64,000 nucleotides of DNA. Origin: Betaproteobacteria bacterium HGW-Betaproteobacteria-9 (GTDB lineage: Bacteria; Pseudomonadota; Gammaproteobacteria; Burkholderiales; Burkholderiaceae_C). A model generated the notes under the pieces. The model did not search any database. It was given only the letters and a program-made list of their open reading frames with translations, and was not told the origin of the DNA. Numbering within the stretch: the stretch's first letter is position 1; every line of letters begins with the position of its first letter. The stretch is taken from positions 62,001 to 126,000 of the forward strand of contig PHCC01000005.1 of assembly GCA_002842215.1 (NCBI GenBank), read 5' to 3'. Of the stretch, positions 36,706-48,239 are shown in pieces. A program made the translations under genes and the position numbers.

Positions 36706-37491
36706 ATGACTCAAGTCAAGAATACCGCCACCGCCTCGGACACCACCCCATCCAGCACCCCCAACGTGCATGGGCCCGAGGGCGTCGAAAACGCAGCGCG
36801 TCCCGATATCAAGAGCCTGCACGGATGGCTGCACACTGCCCGATTTCTCACGACGGCGCCCCAGCTGGAACACCTGCCCACGCTGGATGTTCCCGAGGTG
36901 GCTTTTGTGGGTCGCTCCAATGCAGGCAAATCCACCTGCATCAACACACTGACCCAACAAAAGCGCCTGGCTTTTGCGTCGAAGACGCCTGGGCGCACGC
37001 AAAGCATCAACCTGTTCTCGCTGGGCAAGCAGGGACAGACCGACGCCGTGCTGGCCGACTTGCCGGGCTATGGGTACGCTGCTGTGCCGCGCGAAGCCAA
37101 GCTGCGCTGGCAGCGCGTGATGGGCAACTACCTCATGACGCGCGAAAACCTCAAGGCCGTGGTGTTGCTGTGCGACCCCCGCCTGGGTTTGACCGAGCTG
37201 GATGAAATTCTGCTGGACGTGATCCGCCCCCGGGTGCAGAGCGGCCTGAAGTTCGTGATCCTCTTGACCAAGTCGGACAAGCTCACGCGTGCTGAGGCCA
37301 ACAAGGCTCTCTCGATCGCGAAGCTGCAGTGCGGCGGTGGTGAGGCCCGCCTGTTCTCAGCTCTGAAGAAGCAGGGACTGGACGAAATGGCGAGGCTCTT
37401 GTGGGACTGGACCCATGGCGAGCCCGTGGCGCCCCTGGAACAAGCCCCAGCGGTTGCAGAAGAAGACGACGAACCTCCGGCACTGGACTGA
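36706..37491 (+). CDS. engB: Ribosome biogenesis GTPase EngB (YihA/YsxC)
   Basis: VAFVGRSNAGKSTCINTLTQQKRLAFASKTPGRTQSINLF; DLPGYGYA. Confidence 0.96.
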   Translation: MTQVKNTATASDTTPSSTPNVHGPEGVENAARPDIKSLHGWLHTARFLTTAPQLEHLPTLDVPEVAFVGRSNAGKSTCINTLTQQKRLAFASKTPGRTQSINLFSLGKQGQTDAVLADLPGYGYAAVPREAKLRWQRVMGNYLMTRENLKAVVLLCDPRLGLTELDEILLDVIRPRVQSGLKFVILLTKSDKLTRAEANKALSIAKLQCGGGEARLFSALKKQGLDEMARLLWDWTHGEPVAPLEQAPAVAEEDDEPPALD

Positions 37492-37546
37492 GCTCAGCCG
37501 ATCGGGCGGCACTCGCCGTCAGACGCTCACCGGGTTGCCGCCGTAT

Positions 37547-38473
37547 TCAACGACGTCCATAGGGAGACGCTTCACCCGCCGGTCGCGTCTTGAAGCGTTT
37601 GTGCACCCAGTAGTACTGTTCAGGCATGGTTGCGATCATCTGTTCCAGGTAGTGGTTCATCAGCGCGGTATCGGCCACCGCGTCACCACCGGGATAGCCG
37701 TCCCAGCCGGGGAGCACCTCCACGTCGTAACCGCTGGGCGTCATCCGGCTGATGACTGGCACCACGCGCGCACGTCCCATCTGGGCCAGCCGCGGCAGGG
37801 TGGGCACGGTGGCGGTGCTCACCCCGAAAAACGGAACGAACACCGACTCCGCCGGCCCCATGTCCATGTCCGGCAAAAGGTACAGCACCTCCCCCGCGCG
37901 CAACGCCTGCACCAGCGAGCGCATGCTCTGGTGCTTTTCGACCAGCCTGACCGAGCCGTACCGCAGCCGACCCGCCCGAATCCACTGATCCACGGCCACA
38001 TTGCGTTGCCGGGCGTACAGGCTGATGAACTTGCGCGGAAACCCCAGAGCCAGTGCGGTCCCGCCGGCGTCCAGTCCCACGAAGTGCGGCGCGAACACCA
38101 GAATCGGCCCGTCGGTGGCCAGTTCATGGACCGCCCCGACCAGCCTCAGGCGACGTCGGGTCACCGCTTCACTGGCTTCCCAGACCCAGCTCCGGTCCAG
38201 CCAGGATTGCGCGAAATACACAAAATGCCGGCGCACAGCGCGGTTACGCTCAGCCTCGCTGTCCCGAGGGAAACACAGCGCCCAGTTGGTGCGAGCAATG
38301 CCCCGGCGCCGAGCAGCCACCAGATGCAACACCTGCCCCGACAGCCAGCCCAGACCACGCACGTATGACAAGGGCAAAAGGGCCAGCAAGCGCATGAAAC
38401 CCACGCCCAGTCGACCACCCCAGGTTTTGGAGCCCGATGGACTGTGATGAGTTGGGGGGGGGATTGTGGGCAT
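37547..38473 (-). CDS. LpxL/HtrB-family lipid A acyltransferase (start uncertain; alternative near 38395)
   Basis: Lysophospholipid acyltransferase family; FAPHFVGLDAGG HX4D-like motif. Confidence 0.87.
   Translation of the reverse strand: MPTIPPPTHHSPSGSKTWGGRLGVGFMRLLALLPLSYVRGLGWLSGQVLHLVAARRRGIARTNWALCFPRDSEAERNRAVRRHFVYFAQSWLDRSWVWEASEAVTRRRLRLVGAVHELATDGPILVFAPHFVGLDAGGTALALGFPRKFISLYARQRNVAVDQWIRAGRLRYGSVRLVEKHQSMRSLVQALRAGEVLYLLPDMDMGPAESVFVPFFGVSTATVPTLPRLAQMGRARVVPVISRMTPSGYDVEVLPGWDGYPGGDAVADTALMNHYLEQMIATMPEQYYWVHKRFKTRPAGEASPYGRR
38454..38462. repeat. G9/C9 homopolymer tract close to an annotated start codon
   Basis: gttGGGGGGGGGatt on the plus strand; ATGCCCACAATCCCCCCCCCAACT on the coding strand. 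Confidence 0.9.
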
Positions 38474-38501
38474 GAATGACTGCGGTGAGCGCCGGGCCGT
38501 T

Positions 38502-39383
38502 TCAGCGCTGGGGCTTAGCGCCGGTGTCCGGGGACTCGGGTGGACGGGGTTGCTTGTAGCGATCGTACGACCAGAGGTATTGGGCCGGCGATTCTCGCAC
38601 CAGCATCTCCATGGCCTGGTTGATCTGTCTGGCTGCCGTTTGCGGGTCGCTGCTCAGACCGTGCTCAGCCAGGCCCGGGAAGGGGCGCACATGCACCAGG
38701 AACCCGCGCCCCCAGGAGAGCCGCTCGCCCCAGATCAACACCGGCTGCACGCCTGGCGTCCGTGCCAGGCGGGCCGACAAGGTCATGGTGTAGGCCTCAC
38801 GCCCGAAGTACGGCGCCCAAACTCCTTGGCCCGCGGGCGGCACCTGATCCGGCAGCAGCCCCACGGCCTGCCCGGTCTTGAGCGCCTTGATGAGTTGCTT
38901 CACGCCGGCCAGCGTGGTCGGCGCCGTCAACAGGCCCGGGCGCTCACGGGAATGGGCCACCAGATCCCGCAGCCAGGGTTGGCGCGAGGGGCGAAACAGC
39001 ACGGTGGTGGTCATGCGCTCACCGAAACGCTGCGCCACCGCCTGCGCCGTGATTTCAAAACAACCCAGGTGGGGCGTCAGGAACAGCACGCCAGAGCCGT
39101 GGGCCATCGCCGCTTCGATCAGGGAAGCCCCTTCCCAGCCCACTTTCATCGGGGCTCCCAACCACAACCGGGTGGTTTCTACGGCCATCTTGCCCGCTTC
39201 GCCCACCGAAGCCAGCGCCACCCCGCGGGAAAAACCGGCCTGGCGAACATGGGCCATCAAGCGGCGCCGGTAGCGGGGTGACAACAGGAAGCTCAGCCAG
39301 CCCACCATCCAGCCTGCTGCGTGCAGCACAGGCAGCGGCATGTGTGAAAAAAAACGGAAAAGCAGTTGAAAGAGGACGGTCAC
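38502..39383 (-). CDS. LpxL/HtrB-family lipid A acyltransferase
   Basis: FLTPHLGCFEITAQAVA HX4D-like motif; tandem with a paralogue. Confidence 0.88.
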   Translation of the reverse strand: MTVLFQLLFRFFSHMPLPVLHAAGWMVGWLSFLLSPRYRRRLMAHVRQAGFSRGVALASVGEAGKMAVETTRLWLGAPMKVGWEGASLIEAAMAHGSGVLFLTPHLGCFEITAQAVAQRFGERMTTTVLFRPSRQPWLRDLVAHSRERPGLLTAPTTLAGVKQLIKALKTGQAVGLLPDQVPPAGQGVWAPYFGREAYTMTLSARLARTPGVQPVLIWGERLSWGRGFLVHVRPFPGLAEHGLSSDPQTAARQINQAMEMLVRESPAQYLWSYDRYKQPRPPESPDTGAKPQR

Positions 39384-39614
39384 GAAATGCTCAAGAGGCC
39401 AGCATGGCCGTCGAAATATACCGGTGGTGGGCGCACAACCGGTGGCGGCAACAGGGCATGGTGTGCAGCACGGCTACCGAAACCCACGCTTGATCTAAAA
39501 TCCTGACATCGCCGAGTTATTGAACTAATTGCGGGGCGATTCACAAATTCCGCTAAAGCGTTCGCCGAACCCAGAAGACCGGCAACGCCGATCAACCAAT
39601 TCTGGAGTTTATAC

Positions 39615-40796
39615 ATGGCGAACGACTTTCTCTTCACGTCCGAATCCGTCTCTGAAGGCCACCCCGACAAGGTGGCTGACCAGATTTCCGACGCGATCCT
39701 CGATGCAATCTTCAAGCAGGACCCGCGCAGCCGCGTGGCCGCCGAGACGCTGACCAACACCGGCCTGGTGGTGCTCGCGGGTGAAATCACCACCAACGCG
39801 CACGTGGACTACATCCAGGTCGCGCGCGACACCATCAAGCGCATCGGCTACGACAACACCGATTACGGCATCGACTACAAGGGCTGCGCAGTGCTGGTGG
39901 CCTACGACAAACAATCGAACGACATCGCCCAGGGCGTGGACCACGCGTCTGACGATCACCTCAACACCGGCGCCGGTGACCAGGGTCTGATGTTCGGTTA
40001 CGCCTGCGACGAGACGCCCGAACTGATGCCCGCGCCGATCTACTACGCGCACCGACTGATGGAGCGCCAGGCCCAGCTGCGCAAGGACGGCCGCCTGCCC
40101 TTCCTGCGGCCCGACGCCAAGAGCCAGGTGACCATGCGCTACGTGGACGGCAAGCCGCACAGCATCGACACCGTCGTGCTGTCCACCCAGCACAGCCCGG
40201 ACCAGAGCGAGAACCAGCACCAGATGAAGGCCTCGTTCACCGAAGCCATCATCGAAGAAATCATCAAACCGGTGCTGCCCAAGGAATGGCTGCAGAACAC
40301 CAAGTACTTGATCAACCCGACCGGCCGCTTCGTCATCGGCGGGCCGCAGGGTGACTGTGGCCTGACCGGCCGCAAGATCATTGTGGACACCTACGGTGGC
40401 GCTTGCCCGCACGGCGGTGGCGCGTTCTCCGGTAAGGACCCGAGCAAGGTGGACCGCTCGGCCGCTTACGCCGCGCGCTACGTGGCCAAGAACATCGTCG
40501 CCGCCGGTCTCGCCAAGCAGTGCCAGATCCAGGTGGCATACGCCATCGGCGTGGCCAAGCCAATGAACATCACGGTCTACACCGAAGGCACGGGCGTGAT
40601 CAGTGACGAGAAGCTTTCCGCGCTGGTGAACGAGCACTTCGACCTGCGCCCCAAAGGCATCATCCAGATGCTGGATCTGCTGCGCCCGATCTACGAAAAG
40701 ACCGCCGCCTACGGCCACTTCGGCCGCGAAGAGCCCGAGTTCGCCTGGGAAAAGACGGACAAAGCGCAGGCGCTGCGCGCAGCGGCCGGCCTGTAA
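39615..40796 (+). CDS. metK: S-adenosylmethionine synthetase
   Basis: [57 protein letters not shown]. Confidence 0.98.
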   Translation: MANDFLFTSESVSEGHPDKVADQISDAILDAIFKQDPRSRVAAETLTNTGLVVLAGEITTNAHVDYIQVARDTIKRIGYDNTDYGIDYKGCAVLVAYDKQSNDIAQGVDHASDDHLNTGAGDQGLMFGYACDETPELMPAPIYYAHRLMERQAQLRKDGRLPFLRPDAKSQVTMRYVDGKPHSIDTVVLSTQHSPDQSENQHQMKASFTEAIIEEIIKPVLPKEWLQNTKYLINPTGRFVIGGPQGDCGLTGRKIIVDTYGGACPHGGGAFSGKDPSKVDRSAAYAARYVAKNIVAAGLAKQCQIQVAYAIGVAKPMNITVYTEGTGVISDEKLSALVNEHFDLRPKGIIQMLDLLRPIYEKTAAYGHFGREEPEFAWEKTDKAQALRAAAGL

Positions 40797-40910
40797 AGCC
40801 GGCTTCTTTGACGCATCCCATGAAATCCACAACAAGGGATGCACCATGACCCAGTGTGAGAAAGACCATAAACATTCGTTGGTTATGTAAGCAAGCACCA
40901 ACATACGTCC

Positions 40911-40943
40911 AAAAGCCCCAGGTCTGCCACTGGGGGTTTTTTT
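40911..40943 (+). terminator. Rho-independent terminator downstream of metK
   Basis: CCCCAG-GTCTGCCA-CTGGGG followed by a T-tract. Confidence 0.88.
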
Positions 40944-41068
40944 GACTTTAAAAATGGTGTTGTATTGCTTGAGTAGCACGCACAGGCCTGAATTTTTCCT
41001 CCCGGTGTCCGATATGAACGGTACAGAATTGAACCGCTGTGCACCGCAACGACCTGGAGCTTTCAACC

Positions 41069-43144
41069 ATGGATACCACTGACGGCCTGGACCGGAACGA
41101 CCTCGCCAACCCTGAACTTGAGCGGTTGGTGGCCCAGCGCACCCAGGAGCTGGAACGCGCACTGGCGCGTGCCCAGTCGCTCTACGAGCAAGCACCCAGC
41201 GGCCATTTGTCGCTGGACGCCGACCTTCGCCTCGTCAACATCAACCAGACGCTGCTGAACTGGCTGGGCTATGCGCGCGAAGAAGTGATCAACGAACTGG
41301 ATCTGTTCGCACTGATCGACCCCTCGTGGCGCGGTCTGTTGCAGGCGCGCATGGAATCGCTGAGGCAATCTGGGCACACGCTGCCTATGGAGATCGAGGT
41401 GCAACGCAAAGACGGCACACGGTTCCAGGCCTTGTTCTCGTCGACCGCTGTCAACGACGAGCACGGCGCCTTCCTGCATACCAACACCACTGTGATGGAC
41501 ATCAGCGACCGCAAAGCCGCTGAACAACGCGTGGCCGCTCACGACGGCTTCCTGCAGACCATCACCGACCGTATCCCGGTGCGGCTGGCCTACTACGACA
41601 AAGACCTGATCTGCCGGTTCTCCAATTCCGCACACGCACGCCGCTACGGCAAGATGCCCAGCGAACTGGTCGGCACCCACCTGAGTCAGGTGGTGCGCGC
41701 CGAGCTGATGCCCGAGATCCTGCCGCACTTTGCCGAGGCACTCAGCGGTCAACCGCAGAACTTCGAAGCCGAGCGCCTCGCCCACGACGGCACCACCAGC
41801 TTCTATGAAATCCACTACATCCCCGACTTCCAGCACGGCATGGTCGAAGGCATCTTCATCGAGATGCACGACATCAGCGAACGCCGACGTACCGAGGAAT
41901 TCGTGCTCGAAGCCAACCGCGATCTGGAAGAACGGGTGCGGGAACGCAGCGCCGAGCTGTTCCAGAGCGAGCAGCGCTACCGGCTGATGGTCGATGCGAT
42001 ACAGGACCACTGCATCTACTTCGTGGACGAAAACGGGGCGGTGACCGAGTGGACCGAGAGCGCCCAGCGACTGCACGGCCATTCCCGCGCCCAGATGCTG
42101 GGTGAGCCCTACACCAAGCTGCTGGCCACCGACAACGCTGGCGAGGACGAGGTGAATCCGGAACAGGTTCTGCGCCTGGCCAAATCCCACGGTCAATGGG
42201 AAACCCGCGGCTGGCGGCTGCGCGACGACGGCTCGCGCTTCTGGGCCCACACCGTGCTGACCGCGCTGCGCAACGAAGCGGGTGAGCTGCAGGGGTTGTC
42301 CAGCATCACGCGCGACATGACCGCAGCCAAGAGTCTGGAGGACGTGATGAACGACCTCAACCGCGAACTCGAAAAACGCGTGGCCGAACGCACGCAGCAA
42401 CTGGTGGCGGCCAACAAGGACCTCGACGTGTTCTCGCACATGGTGTCGCACGACCTGCGCGCACCGCTGCGCCACATCGCCAGCTTTGTCAGCCTGCTGC
42501 AGGAGCAGATGGGCGAATCCAGCGACAGCCTGGCGCTGCAATACCTCAACTCGATTGCCAAGGCCAGCAAGCGCATGAGCATCATGATCGAGGGTCTGCT
42601 CGAATACGCCCGGCTCGGGCGGGTGGCGATCGAGGCGCAGCCGGTGCCGCTGGCGCCGCTGCTCGACGGCGTGATCGCCCACCTGAAGCAGGAGAATCCC
42701 CATCGCTCGATCGAATGGGTGGTGGAGGGAGACCTGCCGGTCGTGCGCGGCGATGCGATGTTGCTGGCCGAAGTGTTCAGCAACATGCTGAACAACTCCG
42801 TGAAATACACCCGCACCCGCGAACACGCCCGCATCGAAATTGGCTGGAAGGTCAACCCGGTGGGCGGACGCACCTTCTTCATCCATGACAACGGCGTGGG
42901 GTTCGATCTGGAAAAAGCCCACAACCTGTTTGTGATGTTCCAGCGGCAACACCACTCCATGGACTTCGAGGGCAATGGCACCGGCCTCGCGCTGTCCCAG
43001 CGCATCATCGAACGCCACGCCGGCCGTATCTGGGCCGAAACCGCTCCCGGTGAAGGCTGCACCTTCTACTTCACCCTGCCTTTCGAGGGTCTGGAACACG
43101 AGCTGGACTTTCCCAAGTCGTCACTCGCGGAACTGTCGATCTGA
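41069..43144 (+). CDS. PAS-domain sensor histidine kinase, orphan
   Basis: Three PAS-like segments; H-box MVSHDLRAPLRHIASF; NNSVKYT; HDNGVGFD; GTGLALSQRI. Confidence 0.93.
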   Translation: MDTTDGLDRNDLANPELERLVAQRTQELERALARAQSLYEQAPSGHLSLDADLRLVNINQTLLNWLGYAREEVINELDLFALIDPSWRGLLQARMESLRQSGHTLPMEIEVQRKDGTRFQALFSSTAVNDEHGAFLHTNTTVMDISDRKAAEQRVAAHDGFLQTITDRIPVRLAYYDKDLICRFSNSAHARRYGKMPSELVGTHLSQVVRAELMPEILPHFAEALSGQPQNFEAERLAHDGTTSFYEIHYIPDFQHGMVEGIFIEMHDISERRRTEEFVLEANRDLEERVRERSAELFQSEQRYRLMVDAIQDHCIYFVDENGAVTEWTESAQRLHGHSRAQMLGEPYTKLLATDNAGEDEVNPEQVLRLAKSHGQWETRGWRLRDDGSRFWAHTVLTALRNEAGELQGLSSITRDMTAAKSLEDVMNDLNRELEKRVAERTQQLVAANKDLDVFSHMVSHDLRAPLRHIASFVSLLQEQMGESSDSLALQYLNSIAKASKRMSIMIEGLLEYARLGRVAIEAQPVPLAPLLDGVIAHLKQENPHRSIEWVVEGDLPVVRGDAMLLAEVFSNMLNNSVKYTRTREHARIEIGWKVNPVGGRTFFIHDNGVGFDLEKAHNLFVMFQRQHHSMDFEGNGTGLALSQRIIERHAGRIWAETAPGEGCTFYFTLPFEGLEHELDFPKSSLAELSI

Positions 43145-43192
43145 CGGCGCTCGATCCTGAAACCGACGGGTTCGCGCCACCACAATGAGCGC

Positions 43193-44008
43193 GTGAACCC
43201 AGCCGATCCCACCGCCATTCCCCGTCCATCTTTGCAGAGCCTGTTCGCCCTGCATGGGCAAACCGCCATCGTCACCGGCGCCAGCCGCGGCCTCGGGCTG
43301 TCCATGGCCTGCGCTCTGGCGGCCCATGGCGCCAGCGTGTGGCTCAACGGCCGCGACCCCGTGAGCTTGCTGTCTGCGGTGGCTCGGTGCAAGGACGCCG
43401 GTCAGAGCAACGGCGGCAGCGCCCACCCGCTGCCCTTTGACGTGGGCGACGAGGCAGCCGCCACCCGCGCCGTTACCCAAGTGTTGGCCAGCGAAGGCCG
43501 CATCGACATCCTGGTCAACAACGTCGGCCAGCGCCGACGCCAGCCCTTGACCGAACTGCCTGCCCAGGCCCTGCGCGACCTGCTCGAAACCAACCTGGTT
43601 GCCGCCTGGCACCTGTGCCGGGAAGTCGCGCAACCGATGCGCGCCCAGGGTCGGGGGCGCATCATCAACGTGACCTCCATCGCTGGCCCCATTGCCCGCG
43701 CCGGCGACGCCGCCTACACCACCAGCAAGGGTGGCCTGGAAGCCATGACCCGCGCTCTGGCCGCTGAACTCGGACCCGAGGGCATTAACGTCAACGCCAT
43801 CGCACCGGGCTACTTCGCAACCGAGACCAACAGCGCGATGCAGCAAGACGCCCAGACGCTGGCCTGGCTGCGCCAACGCAGCTCACTCGGCCGCTGGGGG
43901 CAGCCCGATGAAATCGCCGGGGCGGCCGTGTTCCTGGCGAGTCCCGCGGCCAGTTACGTCACCGGCCAGGTGCTCGTGGTGGACGGTGGCTACCTCGCTC
44001 ACTTCTGA
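43193..44008 (+). CDS. SDR-family oxidoreductase (GTG start)
   Basis: TGASRGLG; NNVGQ; YTTSK; classical SDR. Confidence 0.92.
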   Translation: MNPADPTAIPRPSLQSLFALHGQTAIVTGASRGLGLSMACALAAHGASVWLNGRDPVSLLSAVARCKDAGQSNGGSAHPLPFDVGDEAAATRAVTQVLASEGRIDILVNNVGQRRRQPLTELPAQALRDLLETNLVAAWHLCREVAQPMRAQGRGRIINVTSIAGPIARAGDAAYTTSKGGLEAMTRALAAELGPEGINVNAIAPGYFATETNSAMQQDAQTLAWLRQRSSLGRWGQPDEIAGAAVFLASPAASYVTGQVLVVDGGYLAHF

Positions 44009-44056
44009 AACCGCACACAGGCCGTCCCCACAACAGACCACCCGGCCCAAACGGTG

Positions 44057-45490
44057 TCAGCGTGGCACCAGGAAGACCGATTTTTCGTCGAGCTGGATCG
44101 CTGCCTCGGTGGTGGACTGCAACTTGAACACGATGGGGTGCGAACCACTGGACGCACCCGGTGGCACCTGCACCCGCACAGCCAGGGTGCGCACCTCGGT
44201 CGGCAACACCTCCACCCTGGCTTCGGAAGCGATCACGATGCCATCCATGCCGTCCACGCCCAGTTCCACCACCTGTTTCGCTTCGGTGGCGTTCATGATC
44301 TGCAGCCGGAACACGTTCTCGATGCGGCCCTGTTCGACCATGCGGGCGAGTGCGCCACGGTCCCGGATCACGTCCACCTTCATCGGCACGCGCCTGTAGA
44401 GGCTCACACCGACGGCGATGGCGATGGCGGTCAGCACCGTGGTGTAGATCAGCACCCGCGGGCGCAGCGCCCGGCGGATGATCTGCGCCTTGTCCCAGCC
44501 GCCGGTCATGGCGTTTTGTGTCGAGTACTTGACCAGGCCGCGGGCATAACCAAACTTGTCCATCACGTCGTCGCACACGTCAGCGCAGGCGCCGCAACCG
44601 ATGCACTCGTACTGCAAGCCCTTGCGGATGTCGATGCCGGTGGGGCAGACCTGCACGCACAAGGTGCAGTCCACACACGAACCCAGGCCCTTTTCTTTCG
44701 GGTCCACCTTCTTGCCGCGCGAACCACGCGGCTCGCCTCGGGTGGTGTCGTAGGTGACGATCAGGGTGTCCTTGTCGAACATGGCACTCTGGAAGCGTGC
44801 ATAGGGGCACATGTATTTGCAGACCTGCTCGCGCATGAAACCGGCGTTGCCATAGGTGGCAAAGCCGTAGAAGAAGATCCAGAAGGTCTGCCAGGCGCCC
44901 AGCGAACCGGACACCACGTCAGCCGCCTGACCCCGAATGGGGGTGAAGTAACCGACGAAAGTGAAACCGGTCCAGAGCGCAAACAGGATCCACGCGGTGT
45001 GCTTGACGGCCTTGCGGCCAGCCTTGACGCCTGACAGCGGCGCCTCGTCCATCCGGATGCGGGCCGAGCGGTCGCCCTCGATCTTTTTTTCGATCCACAA
45101 GAAGACCTCGGTGTAGACCGTCTGCGGGCAGGCGTAGCCGCACCACAGGCGCCCGGCCACGGCCGTGAACAGGAAGAGCGAGAGCGCCGCCATCACCAGC
45201 AAACCGGTGAGGTAGATGAAATCCTGTGGGTAGAGCACCAGCCCACCCAGGTAGAACCGGCGTGACAGCAGGTCAAACAGGATGGCCTGGCGGCCGTTCC
45301 AGTTCAGCCAGGGCAGACCATAAAAAACGATCTGCGTGACCCACACCATGGCCCAGCGCCAACGGGTGAAGAAGCCCGAGACCGAACGCGGGTGGATTTT
45401 CTTGTGCGACTCGTAGAGCGAAACCTCATGCTCGCTGGGCTCATCCTCGGGCACGGGGCCCAGGGGTTGGTTGGCGGTGGTCGTGGACAT
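44057..45490 (-). CDS. ccoG: Cytochrome c oxidase accessory protein CcoG (FixG/RdxA)
   Basis: GRLWCGYACPQTVYTEVFLWIE; CVDCTLCVQVCPTGIDIRKGLQYECIGCGACADVC. Confidence 0.95.
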   Translation of the reverse strand: MSTTTANQPLGPVPEDEPSEHEVSLYESHKKIHPRSVSGFFTRWRWAMVWVTQIVFYGLPWLNWNGRQAILFDLLSRRFYLGGLVLYPQDFIYLTGLLVMAALSLFLFTAVAGRLWCGYACPQTVYTEVFLWIEKKIEGDRSARIRMDEAPLSGVKAGRKAVKHTAWILFALWTGFTFVGYFTPIRGQAADVVSGSLGAWQTFWIFFYGFATYGNAGFMREQVCKYMCPYARFQSAMFDKDTLIVTYDTTRGEPRGSRGKKVDPKEKGLGSCVDCTLCVQVCPTGIDIRKGLQYECIGCGACADVCDDVMDKFGYARGLVKYSTQNAMTGGWDKAQIIRRALRPRVLIYTTVLTAIAIAVGVSLYRRVPMKVDVIRDRGALARMVEQGRIENVFRLQIMNATEAKQVVELGVDGMDGIVIASEARVEVLPTEVRTLAVRVQVPPGASSGSHPIVFKLQSTTEAAIQLDEKSVFLVPR

Positions 45491-45714
45491 AGGTGCTTTC
45501 TTGCGGGTGCCGCTGTGTGGGGTGTCTGGCGCCGAACGCCAGACTGGTGTGCGCACCGGCCCCTGTTCCAAGAACCGTGCCAGTTCACGAAATCACCAAG
45601 AATCAAGGACTTGCAACACCTGGTGAACCATTTTCGGATCTGGAAATCAGTAAAACGACAAATATGACACCAACTCATGAAAACCCTCTGGACGGGGATA
45701 AAACCGCTACGCCC

Positions 45715-45743
45715 CTTGAAATACCACCGAAGCGCCCTTATCA
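45715..45743 (+). promoter_or_regulatory. Sigma32-like promoter upstream of groES
   Basis: CTTGAAA at 45715, 14-nt spacer, CCCTTATC at 45735. Confidence 0.6.
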
Positions 45744-45770
45744 TTAGCACTCGCTGGAGTGGAGTGCTAA
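45744..45770. promoter_or_regulatory. CIRCE operator (HrcA-binding site)
   Basis: TTAGCACTC - 9 nt - GAGTGCTAA, exact match to consensus. Confidence 0.97.
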
Positions 45771-45868
45771 CACCTTGCTCCCAGTCGATCAGCGGGCCAT
45801 ACCCGACCCTTGCGGTCGGTCTTGACCGACTGACCCAACCCCTCATCCGTTCAATCTCAGGAGATGCA

Positions 45869-46159
45869 ATGAACCTTCGTCCTCTCGCCGATCGCGTGAT
45901 CGTCAAACGTATCGACAGCGAAACCAAGACCGCTTCCGGCATCGTCATCCCCGACGCCGCTGCTGAAAAGCCCGACCAGGGCGAAATCCTGGCCGTCGGT
46001 CCCGGCAAGAAAAACGACAAGGGCGAACTGTCCGCCATGAACGTCAAGGTCGGCGACCGCGTTCTGTTCGGCAAATACAGCGGCCAGACCGTCAAGGTCG
46101 ATGGCAACGAACTGCTGGTCATGAAAGAAGACGACCTGTTCGCAGTCGTCGAGAAGTAA
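45869..46159 (+). CDS. groES: Co-chaperonin GroES
   Basis: [40 protein letters not shown]. Confidence 0.98.
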   Translation: MNLRPLADRVIVKRIDSETKTASGIVIPDAAAEKPDQGEILAVGPGKKNDKGELSAMNVKVGDRVLFGKYSGQTVKVDGNELLVMKEDDLFAVVEK

Positions 46160-47851
<1,692 letters not shown>

Positions 47852-47871
47852 TTGCTCTGGCTCTCCTTGCC

Positions 47872-47951
47872 TGAGGGCCGATCGCCGCGTCGCATGGGCT
47901 TGCCGTAGCGTTGCTACTGTCAGCGCCCATGCGCCTTGCGCTAGGCCCTCA
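47872..47951. other. Nested imperfect palindrome downstream of groEL
   Basis: TGAGGGCC...GCATGGGC...GTAGC-GTT-GCTAC...GCCCATGC...GGCCCTCA. Confidence 0.8.
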
Positions 47952-47991
47952 TGCTGCGTCGGAATGCATCACTGCAAGTCGACGAACCCCC

Positions 47992-48031
47992 AAAGAAAAA
48001 CCCCGCGAGGCGACTCGCGGGGTTTTTCTTT
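47992..48031 (+). terminator. Strong Rho-independent terminator of groESL
   Basis: AAAGAAAAACCCCGCGAG-GCGA-CTCGCGGGGTTTTTCTTT, 18-bp perfect stem. Confidence 0.93.
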
Positions 48032-48239
48032 GCCATGGCGAAAAATAGAGAGAGAACTCGCACGGTCATTCAGCGGAGGAACAAGCGCGCAACCAACCTC
48101 CAATAACCATCCATCGATTCCTGCGCGTCGTGCTCGGCAGGTATCTGGCCAAGAGTCCGTCATGACCATTGGGCAAGAAGATCAACGCCATGTGCGGATC
48201 ATGCTGGGTTGAAGTCACCGGCGTTCGCCTGCCTCGTCG

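Noticed and set aside
36186-37205. 339-aa plus-strand ORF over cytochrome c4 and engB
   Set aside because: Spans two real genes in the wrong frame; no domain.
39384-39614. Possible SAM-class riboswitch upstream of metK
   Set aside because: No recognisable SAM-I, SAM-II or SAH consensus could be read in the leader.
39609-41195. 528-aa minus-strand ORF across metK
   Set aside because: Antisense shadow ORF; metK is unambiguous.
41063-43099. 678-aa minus-strand ORF opposite the histidine kinase
   Set aside because: Antisense frame with low-complexity His/Gln/Val-rich composition; the plus-strand kinase is clearly the gene.
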